This document shows positions 56,815 through 64,000 of a stretch of 64,000 nt of DNA, one piece after another. The translations under genes and the position numbers were made by a program. The DNA is from Bradyrhizobium huanghuaihaiense (GTDB lineage: Bacteria; Pseudomonadota; Alphaproteobacteria; Rhizobiales; Xanthobacteraceae). The number at the start of each line of letters is the position of its first letter. Position 1 is the stretch's first letter. The notes under the pieces are model-generated. The model searched no databases. It saw nothing but the letters and a program-made list of their open reading frames with translations, and was not told the DNA's origin. The stretch lies in NCBI RefSeq assembly GCF_007830635.1, contig NZ_VLLA01000002.1:496001-560000 (forward strand), given 5' to 3'.

Positions 56815-57390
56815 CTATCGCCCGGGCGCCGTGACCGGCGGGGGCGCCGTCGTCCCCGCGCCGAGCGAGCGTTGCACCATGACAGTGTCGGACCAGCGGC
56901 CGTGGCGATAGGCAACGCCGCCGAGCAGGCCGGCGCGCGCGAAGCCGAACTTCTCGTGCAGCGCCAGCGAGGGGGCGTTGTCGGCATCGATATAGCCGAT
57001 CAGTTGGCGAAAACCTGCCGCGGCACAGGCATCGATCATTGCCCCGAGCAAAAGCCGTCCCACACCACGACCGAGATGTTCGTGGTGCACATAGATCGAG
57101 TGCTTGGCGGTGTAGCGATAGGCCGGGCGCTTGCGGAACAACACGGCATAGGCATAGCCGACGACCTCGCCGCGATAGGTCGCGACCAAATGGGGCAGGC
57201 GGGTCTGTTTCAGGTTCTTGCGGCGATCGCGCAAGTCGTCCGGCTCGGGCGCGCCGGTTCCTTCGACGTCGCGCGGCACGCCATTGCGGACGTGATGGCG
57301 GTAGATCGCCAGCATCGCCTCGACATCGCTCTCGCGTGACGGCCTGACCAGGACGGGTTCGTCACTCGCGCGCGCAGCTGGTTCGTTCAT
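56815..57390 (-). CDS. GNAT family N-acetyltransferase, PAT-like
   Basis: A 191-residue acetyltransferase. The acetyl-CoA motif is HLGRGVGRLLLGAMIDAC, and LIGYIDADNAPSLALHEKFGFARAGLLGGVAYRHGRW is typical of phosphinothricin acetyltransferase relatives. The ATG at 57390 lies seven bases after the stop of the decarboxylase, with AGG 5 bases upstream. Coupling to an amino acid decarboxylase suggests that it acetylates the amine product. That is inference; many PAT-like enzymes act on amino acid analogues. Confidence 0.88.
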   Translation of the reverse strand: MNEPAARASDEPVLVRPSRESDVEAMLAIYRHHVRNGVPRDVEGTGAPEPDDLRDRRKNLKQTRLPHLVATYRGEVVGYAYAVLFRKRPAYRYTAKHSIYVHHEHLGRGVGRLLLGAMIDACAAAGFRQLIGYIDADNAPSLALHEKFGFARAGLLGGVAYRHGRWSDTVMVQRSLGAGTTAPPPVTAPGR

Positions 57391-57396
57391 CGGCAC

Positions 57397-59754
57397 CTAC
57401 TCGGCAACGACGTAGGTATAGAGCCCGATGCGCCCCTGCGCATCGATCTCCTTGTAGACGCCCTGGATTTCGACGTCGAAGCCCGGGAAGGTGTTGAAGC
57501 AGGTCTCGAACATCTTGAGATAATCGATCATGGGCTTTGCCCGTTCCGTCAGCCGCTCGCCGGGCACGATGGTGGCGATGCCGGGCGGGTAGACCACGAA
57601 AGGCGTGGTGGCGATGCGGCCTGCGATCGCCTCGATCGGGAGATAGTCGACGTCGTTCTTGAACAGATAGCGCGCGGCATCGCGGGGCGACATCGCGATC
57701 TCGGGCATGTGCTCGGGCATGAACTGCCGCGCCTGGAGTGCGCTGACATCGGCGGCGCGGAAGAAGCGGTGCATGTCGCCGCAGAGGTCGCGCAGGCGCA
57801 CGCCGGCATAGCGCGCCTGCCGCCGCTGATAAAATTCCGGGATCGCGTCTGCCAGCAGCGCATTGTCGTCATGCAGCCGCTTGAACGCGACGAGACCGGA
57901 GATCAGCGTGCCGGCCTTGCTCGCCTCGACGCCGGGGGTGAGCAGGAAGAGCATGGAGTTGAGATCGTTCTTCTCGGGGACGATGCGGTTCTCGCGCAGA
58001 TATTGCGCGACGACTGGCGCGGGGATGCCATGCTCGGCATAGGCGCCGGTCGCACGATCGAATCCGGGTGTGAGCAGGGTCAGCTTGTTCGGATCGGTCA
58101 TGGCAAAGCCTTCCGCAAGATCCGGAAAGCCGTGCCAGTTGGTATCAGGAGAGAGCTGCCACAGCGCGGGATTGGTGGCGAGCTCGTCGGTTGAGAGCGT
58201 CTCCCAGGCGACGTTATGCGCGGCACCGGGGCGGCTGACATCGGGAATGGCGACGCGGTCGGGAACGAAGGGCTCGAAGAACCAGCGGCGGTCCGGATTT
58301 TGCTCCTTCTCCTCGAACTCCCGGCGCATCGCGCGGACCTTCTTGCGCAGCTCGATGCCGAGGCGGATCGTGTCGTCCCACAGCACTTCGCCGGAGCGCC
58401 CCTTCATCATCTGCGCGCCGACGTCGAGCGAGGCGAACAGCGGATAGAAGGGCGAGGTCGAGGCATGCTGCATGAAGCTCTCGTTGAAGCGGCGGTGCTC
58501 GACGCGCCGCTTCTGGCCGCGGATGTGGCGGTCCTTGATGTGGATCTGCGAGGCCTGCGAGAAGCTCGCGAGCTGCTTGTGGGTCGACTGCGTCGCGATG
58601 ATGCCCGGCGCTTCAGGAGCCAGGTTCGCAAGGCCCATGGCGAAGCGGCCGGCATAGAGCGGGTGGAATTTCATGAAGCCGGCCCAGGCCTCGTCGAACA
58701 GGATGTAGTCGCAGAGATGGCCGATGCGCTTGATGATCATCTCGGCACTGTGGATCGAGCCGTCATAGGTGCACTGCTCGACCACGGCGACGCGGAACGG
58801 CCGCTCTTTGCGCCAGGCGTCGCGATCCTTCACCAGCGGATGGTTGCGGATCGCCTCGCGCAGGGTCTTCTCGTCGAGCATGTCCCAGCGCATCGGGCCG
58901 ATCAGGCCCCAGGCGTTGCGGACGGTCGGGACGTAGACCGGGATGCCGCCATTGATTATCAGCGCGCCGTGATGGGCGGCCTTGTGGTTGTTGCGGTCGA
59001 ACAGTACGAGGTCGCCGTCGGTGACGAGAGCACCGAGCGCGACCTTGTTCGAGGTTGAAGTGCCGTTGAGCACGAAATAGGTCTTTTCCGCGCCGAAGAT
59101 CGCCGCCGCTTCCTTCTGCGCCTTCAGCGCCGGGCCTTCATGGGTGAGGAGGTCGCCGAGGTCGAGCACGGAATTGTCGAGGTCGTCGCGGAACACGGAT
59201 TCGCCGAGATGCTCGACGAACACCCGGCCGATCGGGCTGCGGTTGTAGAACACGCCGCCGTTGTGGCCCGGACAGGTCCAGAGCTGGTTGCCTTCCTCGG
59301 CATAGTCGACCAGCGCGCCGAAGAACGGCGTCTTCAGCGTCTCGGCATATTGCTTGAGCCGGCTGATCAGGTTCTTGGCGATGAAGGGCGGCGTCTCCTC
59401 GGACAGGAAGACATAGCCGTCGATGAAATCCAGCACCTCGACCGGCAGGTCCTCGAACCGCTTGCGCCGGATCAAGAGGATGATCGGGAAGTCGAGGCCG
59501 CGCCGCCGCATCAGATTGATCAGCGCCGAGGTCTTGCCCTCCAGGCCCTTCTTGCCCCAGTCCACCACCATGCAGCCGATCGCGGCATCGGTCTGCACCG
59601 CCATCTCGGCGTCCTCCAGCTTGCGGGCGCGGACCACCTCGAAGCCGGAACGCTGGATCTCCTCGATGATCTGGTTGAAGCGGACGCCCTCGAGGTCGTC
59701 GGCGTCGAACATGGGGGCTGCGAACAGGAAGTTGAAGCGCTTGAAATAGTCCAT
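57397..59754 (-). CDS. Orn/Lys/Arg decarboxylase, PLP fold type I
   Basis: A 785-residue decarboxylase with a receiver-like N-terminal domain (MVVDWGKKGLEGKTS), a large PLP domain and a C-terminal domain. The PLP lysine is K393 in STHKQLASFSQAS. DEAWAGFMKFHPLY holds the residues that contact the ring. The length lies between E. coli SpeC (711) and AdiA (756), so arginine, lysine and ornithine are all possible. It makes a polyamine or diamine. The ATG at 59754 is preceded by GGGA; the longer frame upstream reads as non-coding. The GNAT gene follows directly. Confidence 0.9.
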   Translation of the reverse strand: MDYFKRFNFLFAAPMFDADDLEGVRFNQIIEEIQRSGFEVVRARKLEDAEMAVQTDAAIGCMVVDWGKKGLEGKTSALINLMRRRGLDFPIILLIRRKRFEDLPVEVLDFIDGYVFLSEETPPFIAKNLISRLKQYAETLKTPFFGALVDYAEEGNQLWTCPGHNGGVFYNRSPIGRVFVEHLGESVFRDDLDNSVLDLGDLLTHEGPALKAQKEAAAIFGAEKTYFVLNGTSTSNKVALGALVTDGDLVLFDRNNHKAAHHGALIINGGIPVYVPTVRNAWGLIGPMRWDMLDEKTLREAIRNHPLVKDRDAWRKERPFRVAVVEQCTYDGSIHSAEMIIKRIGHLCDYILFDEAWAGFMKFHPLYAGRFAMGLANLAPEAPGIIATQSTHKQLASFSQASQIHIKDRHIRGQKRRVEHRRFNESFMQHASTSPFYPLFASLDVGAQMMKGRSGEVLWDDTIRLGIELRKKVRAMRREFEEKEQNPDRRWFFEPFVPDRVAIPDVSRPGAAHNVAWETLSTDELATNPALWQLSPDTNWHGFPDLAEGFAMTDPNKLTLLTPGFDRATGAYAEHGIPAPVVAQYLRENRIVPEKNDLNSMLFLLTPGVEASKAGTLISGLVAFKRLHDDNALLADAIPEFYQRRQARYAGVRLRDLCGDMHRFFRAADVSALQARQFMPEHMPEIAMSPRDAARYLFKNDVDYLPIEAIAGRIATTPFVVYPPGIATIVPGERLTERAKPMIDYLKMFETCFNTFPGFDVEIQGVYKEIDAQGRIGLYTYVVAE

Positions 59755-59849
59755 TGTCGGTCCCGAATATGCTGGAGACACAGCTCTCGGCACATTCGAT
59801 GACAGTTGGATGACAAGAGCGAGTCTGGCCTGCGGCGTCTCAACTTGAT

Positions 59850-59915
59850 CCGTCATCCTGAGGCGCGATGATGGGACCGGAGCGTCCCATCGGCAGCCTC
59901 GAAGGGTGAACGGCC
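59850..59915. repeat. Dispersed REP-like element
   Basis: CGTCATCCTGAGGCGCG and, about 35 bases on, GCCTCGAAGGGTGA are the two ends of the same family as the element at 1000-1140. It lies between the decarboxylase and the molybdopterin subunit gene. Confidence 0.55.
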
Positions 59916-59943
59916 GGGATGCAGCGGCTGACGCCGCACCCCC

Positions 59944-62148
59944 TCAATCGAGCAGCTTGTCCAGCGTAATCGGGAAGCGCCGGATGCGCTTGCCGGTGGC
60001 GTGATAGACCGCGTTCGCAATCGCCGCAGGCACGCCGACGATGCCGATTTCGCCAAGACCCTTGACACCTAGCCTGTTGATCCGGTCATCGGGCTCATCG
60101 ACGAAAATCACGTCGATGTCGTGAACGTCCGCATTCACGGGAATGTGGTACTCGGCAATGTTCGCGTTCATGATCCGGCCGAAGCGGTGATCCATCAACG
60201 TTTCCTCGTGCAGCGCCATCCCGATGCCCCAGACCACGCTGCCCATGACCTGGCTGCGGCCGGTCTTGGTGTTCAGGATGCGGCCGGCCGCGACCGCGCT
60301 CACGACCCGCGTGACGCGAATCACGCCGAGTTGCTCGTCTACTTTCACTTCGGCGAAGACGGCCGAATGGGTGTTGCGCGCGTACGACTTCTCTTCCTCG
60401 AACTGGTTGAGCTTCTCCTTTTCGATCCGCTCGAGCTTGCTGTGGCGCATGATATCCGCAATCGAGACGGCGCGGCTCCTATCGCCCGCCTTGGTGACGG
60501 TTCCGTCGACGAGAATGATGTCCGGCGCATCGACGCCGCCGAGCGGCGAGGCGGGCATCGCCTTGACGCGACGGACGAGCTCCTGGCGAATCTCCTCGGC
60601 TGCTCCTAACACGGCGTGCGCGCTCGAGGCGGCCATCCACGAGCCGCCTTCCACCGGCGCCTGCGGCAGGCTCGAGTCGGCGAGCCGGACGCTGATGTTC
60701 TCGATCGGCAGCCCGAGGGCATCGGCCGCGACCTGTGCCACGATGGTGTACGTGCCGGTGCCGATATCGGATGCGGCGCAGGAGACCTCGGCATGGCCGT
60801 TGGCTGTGAGCACGATGCGGACGGCGACCGGCATCTGAAGCGCCTCCCACACCCCGGTCGCCATGCCCCAGCCGACCAGTTCCTTGCCGTCGCGCATGGA
60901 CCGCGGCCCGGGGGCGCGTCGGCTCCAGCCGAAGGCTTCTGCGCCCCTGGCATAGCATGCGCGTAGTTGCTTGCTGGTGTAGGGCAGGTCTTCGCTCTGG
61001 TCGCGATCCGAGTAACACCTCAGCCGCAACTCGATCGGGTCGAGCTTGAGCGCGACGGCCAGCTCGTCCATGGCGCATTCGAGCGCGCAGACGCCCGATG
61101 CTGCACCCGGCGCGCGCATGTCGCAGGGAGTGGCGACGTCGAGGTGGACGAGCTTGTGGGAGAGGCGGCTGTTAGGGCTCTTGTAGAGCTGTTCCCCCCA
61201 GCCGGTATCGTTGCGGGAGAAATTCTCAAACCGCGAGGTGACGGCTATGGCTTCGTGCATGACGGCTTCGAGCGTGCCGTCGCGGTTTGCGCCGAGCGCA
61301 ACGTGCTCGATCGTCATCGGCCGGTAGCCCAAGCCGTACATCTGGTGCCGCGTCAGCACGACACGGACAGATCGTTTCAGTGCGAGAGCGCCAAGCGTTG
61401 CCAGGACGACCTGGTGCTGCGGCCGCAGACCCGAGCCGAAGGCGCCGCCGACATAGGGCGAGATCACGCGGATTTCGTTCGGCTTCCTGCCGAAAACGCT
61501 GCAGAGGAACTTCTGGACGTTCTGGACGCCTTGCGTCTTGTCATAGACGGTAAGCTTGCCGTTGCCATCCCAGACGGCCGTTGTCGCATATAGCTCCATC
61601 GGATTGTGATGCTCGCTCGGAATGACATAGTCCGCCTCGTGATGGACGGCCGCTCGCGTCAGCGCCGCCGAGGCGTCACCGCGCGGCTTGTGCGGCTGAT
61701 CGACTTTGGCAGCCTTGGTGCGTTCGGATTCGAGATCGGTCGCAAACGCCTCCTCTTCATATTCAACTCGAATGCGGGTTGCGGCGAACTTGGCGGTTTC
61801 CCAGTCCTCGGCTACGACCAGCGCGATCGGCTGGCCGTTGAACTTGACGCTGTTGTCATAGAGCGGACGAAACGGCGAGCCCTGCTCTGGCGCCACCTCG
61901 TCCTTCCAGGCTTCGTCCTGCTCGGCGAGGGGCGGGCGATGCGCGTGGGTGAGTACGTCAACCACGCCCTTCACCTTCAGCGCCTTGCTGGTGTCGAGGC
62001 GAGCGATGCGCCCGCGCGGAATGGTGGCCGCGACGACGAAGCCATGGAGGAGGAGGTCTGCTGCGAATTCGCCGGCATATTTGGCGGCTCCGGTGACCTT
62101 GGCCCGGCCGTCGACGCGCGACGTTGGTGTTCCGACATAGGCGTTCAT
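59944..62148 (-). CDS. Aldehyde oxidoreductase molybdenum-binding subunit (PaoC-like)
   Basis: A 734-residue large subunit of a molybdenum hydroxylase. The catalytic base is E700 in GLGEIGIVGVPAAIANAVYHATG. Cofactor contacts lie in YVGGAFGSGLRPQHQVVLA and CDMRAPGAASGVCALECAMDE. It hydroxylates an aldehyde or N-heterocycle with water. It lies seven bases after the FAD subunit gene, giving the order iron-sulfur, FAD, molybdenum as in paoABC. No dedicated chaperone (PaoD/XdhC type) is within the window. Confidence 0.9.
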   Translation of the reverse strand: MNAYVGTPTSRVDGRAKVTGAAKYAGEFAADLLLHGFVVAATIPRGRIARLDTSKALKVKGVVDVLTHAHRPPLAEQDEAWKDEVAPEQGSPFRPLYDNSVKFNGQPIALVVAEDWETAKFAATRIRVEYEEEAFATDLESERTKAAKVDQPHKPRGDASAALTRAAVHHEADYVIPSEHHNPMELYATTAVWDGNGKLTVYDKTQGVQNVQKFLCSVFGRKPNEIRVISPYVGGAFGSGLRPQHQVVLATLGALALKRSVRVVLTRHQMYGLGYRPMTIEHVALGANRDGTLEAVMHEAIAVTSRFENFSRNDTGWGEQLYKSPNSRLSHKLVHLDVATPCDMRAPGAASGVCALECAMDELAVALKLDPIELRLRCYSDRDQSEDLPYTSKQLRACYARGAEAFGWSRRAPGPRSMRDGKELVGWGMATGVWEALQMPVAVRIVLTANGHAEVSCAASDIGTGTYTIVAQVAADALGLPIENISVRLADSSLPQAPVEGGSWMAASSAHAVLGAAEEIRQELVRRVKAMPASPLGGVDAPDIILVDGTVTKAGDRSRAVSIADIMRHSKLERIEKEKLNQFEEEKSYARNTHSAVFAEVKVDEQLGVIRVTRVVSAVAAGRILNTKTGRSQVMGSVVWGIGMALHEETLMDHRFGRIMNANIAEYHIPVNADVHDIDVIFVDEPDDRINRLGVKGLGEIGIVGVPAAIANAVYHATGKRIRRFPITLDKLLD

Positions 62149-62155
62149 CGGGCCC

Positions 62156-63172
62156 TCATGCGATCTTCTTGTGAGCTTGCGATTGCGGTGTGGCGTTTGC
62201 GGCCTGCATCAGCGTACGCACGACGGCTCGCCGCGCGAGCTCGATCTTGAAGCCGTTCTGCGAACGAGCGGTTGCTCCCTGCAGCAACAGGTCGGCGGCG
62301 CGGCCAAAATGATCCGGCGTTGCCGCCTGGCCGCGCAATGCCGCCTCGGCATCGAGGTTCCGCCAAGGCTTGTGGGCCACGCCGCCCAGCGCCAGGCGCG
62401 CTTCCCCGATCGCGTTGCCCTCCAGTTCGAGCGCGGCCGCGACCGAGACCAATGCAAAGGCGTAGGACAGCCGGTCCCGGACCTTCAAATAGCTGTAGTT
62501 CCGGGCGAAACCGTGCGGCGGCAGCTCGATTGCGGTGATGATCTCGCCGCTGCCGAGATTTGTATCGACATGAGGTTTGTCGTCCGGCAGCCGATGGAAA
62601 TCGGTCAGCGCGATGGTACGCTGACCGGTAGTGCCTGCGGTGTGTACCAGCGCGCCCAGTGCGGCCAGCGCCACGCTCATGTCGGATGGGTTGGTGGCGA
62701 TGCAGGACCTGCTGGTGCCGAGGATGGCGTGATTACGGTTGAGGCCATCGAGGGCCGAGCAGCCGGTGCCTGGGCTTCGCTTGTTGCAGGGCGTTGCAGT
62801 GTCATAGAAGTACGCGCAGCGCGTTCGTTGCATCAGGTTGCCGCCGACCGAAGCCATGTTGCGCAGTTGCGCGGAGGCGCCGGCCAGGATGGCGCTGGCG
62901 AGCAGGGGATAGCGCTGCTCGATCAGCGGATGGTACGCGAGGTCCGAATTTGGTACCAAGGCGCCGATGCGCAAGCCCCCGTCCGCGGTCTCCTCGATGT
63001 CGCGGAGCGGCAGGCGGGAGATGTCGACCAGTCGGGAGGGCCGTTCGACATTCTCCTTCATCAAGTCGATCAGATTGGTGCCGCCGGCAATCAGCTTCGC
63101 GCTCGGATCTGCAGCGAGCAGGCGAATGGCATCGGCGACGTCGCTCGCGCGGGAATACTGGAAGTTGTTCAT
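62156..63172 (-). CDS. Aldehyde oxidoreductase FAD-binding subunit with 4Fe-4S loop (PaoB-like)
   Basis: A 338-residue subunit. The FAD motif is KLIAGGTNLIDLMKENV. An extra loop RTRCAYFYDTATPCNKRSPG followed by GCSAL and SRSCIATNPSD holds four cysteines, as in the 4Fe-4S cluster of E. coli PaoB and unlike plain xanthine dehydrogenases. This sets the complex apart as PaoABC-type. The ATG at 63172 overlaps the stop of the iron-sulfur gene by four bases. Confidence 0.9.
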   Translation of the reverse strand: MNNFQYSRASDVADAIRLLAADPSAKLIAGGTNLIDLMKENVERPSRLVDISRLPLRDIEETADGGLRIGALVPNSDLAYHPLIEQRYPLLASAILAGASAQLRNMASVGGNLMQRTRCAYFYDTATPCNKRSPGTGCSALDGLNRNHAILGTSRSCIATNPSDMSVALAALGALVHTAGTTGQRTIALTDFHRLPDDKPHVDTNLGSGEIITAIELPPHGFARNYSYLKVRDRLSYAFALVSVAAALELEGNAIGEARLALGGVAHKPWRNLDAEAALRGQAATPDHFGRAADLLLQGATARSQNGFKIELARRAVVRTLMQAANATPQSQAHKKIA

Positions 63173-63660
63173 GACCGACCCATTACCTGCTCGATCGCAG
63201 CCACGATGTTGGGATAGGCACCGCAGCGGCAGAGATTCCCGCTCATCAGTTCCCGGATCTCGTCGGCATCGCGGGCGCGGCCCTCGGCCAGAAGACCGGC
63301 CGCCGAGCAGATCTGTCCCGGCGTGCAATAGCCGCATTGGAATGCGTCGTGATCGACGAAGGCCTGCTGCAGGGGATGCAGCGCGCCATTCGCGGCCAGG
63401 CCTTCGATCGTCGTGATCTCGGCGCCGTCCTTCATGATCGCGAGCGTTAGGCAGGAATTGATGCGCCGCCCATCGACCAGCACGGTGCAGGCGCCGCATT
63501 GACCGTGATCGCAGCCCTTCTTGGTGCCGGTCAACTCCAAGCGGTCACGCAGGGCATCCAGCAGCGTGGTCCACGGCGCGATCTCGAGCGTGCGCCTCGC
63601 GCCATTAACGACAAGGTTGATCGGAATGCGTTCGGGGATCTGATCCGTGGTGTCCGCCAT
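63169..63660 (-). CDS. Aldehyde oxidoreductase 2Fe-2S subunit (PaoA-like, no Tat signal)
   Basis: A 163-residue subunit with two 2Fe-2S clusters: CDHGQCGACTVLVDG(C) near residue 50 and CGYCTPGQ with CRCGAYPNI near residue 110-150. The ATG at 63660 has GGGA 8 bases upstream. The N-terminus (MADTTDQIPERIPINLVVNG) lacks the Tat signal of E. coli PaoA, and the sequence further upstream has no twin-arginine motif, so this complex is probably cytoplasmic. It is first in a three-gene operon. Confidence 0.92.
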   Translation of the reverse strand: MADTTDQIPERIPINLVVNGARRTLEIAPWTTLLDALRDRLELTGTKKGCDHGQCGACTVLVDGRRINSCLTLAIMKDGAEITTIEGLAANGALHPLQQAFVDHDAFQCGYCTPGQICSAAGLLAEGRARDADEIRELMSGNLCRCGAYPNIVAAIEQVMGRS

Positions 63661-63778
63661 GTTCTGTTCCCTGCGGATGGGCCGAGCCGGGCAAGGATAC
63701 TGACGCGAGGATGCGTCGCCGCGCTGCCCGATAGCGCCCAACGGATGACCCCATGCTTGGTTCCTGGCCGGTTCGAGA

Positions 63779-64000
63779 TCAGCGCTTCCCCTCGCCGAAC
63801 ACCACGGTCGGCACGGCGCGGTTGACGACCTCGCGCAATGCAAAACTCGATTGCACCCGCGCGACGCGCGGCAGGCGCGACAGCTCGGTGCGATGGATGC
63901 GCTCGAAATCCTGGATGTCGCGGGCGAGCACGATCAGGATGTAGTCGTCGGTGCCCGACATCAGGAAGCAGCGCACGACGGAGGGGCACTTCCCCACTTC
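63779..64000 (-). CDS. Lrp/AsnC family regulator (partial, runs off the window)
   Basis: Only the C-terminal 73 residues are visible; the N-terminal helix-turn-helix lies beyond position 64000. The visible part is the RAM effector domain (CFLMSGTDDYILIVLARDIQDFERIHRTELSRLPRVARVQSSFALREVV). Its neighbour, 118 bases away on the same strand, is the molybdenum hydroxylase operon, but a regulatory link is not shown. Confidence 0.87.
   Translation of the reverse strand, partial: EVGKCPSVVRCFLMSGTDDYILIVLARDIQDFERIHRTELSRLPRVARVQSSFALREVVNRAVPTVVFGEGKR

Overview
This is a GC-rich alphaproteobacterial chromosomal segment, most likely Bradyrhizobium or a close relative. That assignment is inferred from the gene content (OxlT/Frc/Oxc oxalotrophy genes, a PleC-type kinase, DUF6894- and DUF1236-like proteins), several families of dispersed palindromic intergenic repeats, and GANTC sites clustered at a cell-cycle-type kinase gene. 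I see no rRNA, tRNA, CRISPR array, prophage or insertion sequence.

Layout. 0-13 kb: a LysR regulator resembling the one beside formate dehydrogenase operons, a PleC/DivJ-like kinase, a cation diffusion facilitator, an oxidoreductase pair, two exported proteins, a membrane-anchored coiled-coil protein, a 38-aa membrane peptide, and a ketopantoate-reductase-like/FAH-like pair. 13-21 kb: a minus-strand block of CBS protein, two tandem OxlT-like MFS carriers, a TctCBA tripartite tricarboxylate transporter and a 45-aa protein. 21-33 kb: an Hsp70-like protein, a divergently placed porin-like gene and sulfatase, an octaheme TPR cytochrome, a cold-shock protein and several small proteins. 33-43.5 kb: formyl-CoA transferase, oxalyl-CoA decarboxylase, a GntR regulator, an ADP-forming acyl-CoA synthetase, an IclR regulator and a second TctCBA. 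43.5-51.5 kb: LysE/LysR, a NYN-LOTUS protein, adenine deaminase and the glyoxylate pathway gcl-hyi-glxR. 51.5-64 kb: a two-subunit TPP decarboxylase with a divergent D-hydroxyacid dehydrogenase, an orphan flagellar-rod-like protein, an ornithine cyclodeaminase homologue, an amino acid decarboxylase with a GNAT acetyltransferase, and a three-subunit molybdenum hydroxylase of the PaoABC type.

Main discovery. One 17-bp dyad, TGGYAT-N5-ATGCCA, occurs seven times, always in front of a transcription unit: the CBS gene, each of the two OxlT-like genes, tctCBA, the 45-aa gene, the gntR-oxc-frc unit and the acyl-CoA synthetase gene. It sits in or beside the -35/-10 spacer. The simplest reading is an oxalate regulon controlled by the GntR/FCD protein at 36281-37012. 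It would draw three poorly understood parts into oxalate metabolism: a 45-aa peptide, a CBS-pair protein and an ADP-forming CoA ligase.

How the genes fit together. Oxalate would enter by the OxlT-like carriers, be activated by Frc and decarboxylated by Oxc. The formate released could feed a formate dehydrogenase operon just outside the left edge. Glyoxylate from purine breakdown would be condensed by Gcl and returned to glycerate by Hyi and GlxR. Separately, a perfect FNR/FixK-type box lies upstream of the sulfatase/cytochrome group and suggests control by low oxygen.
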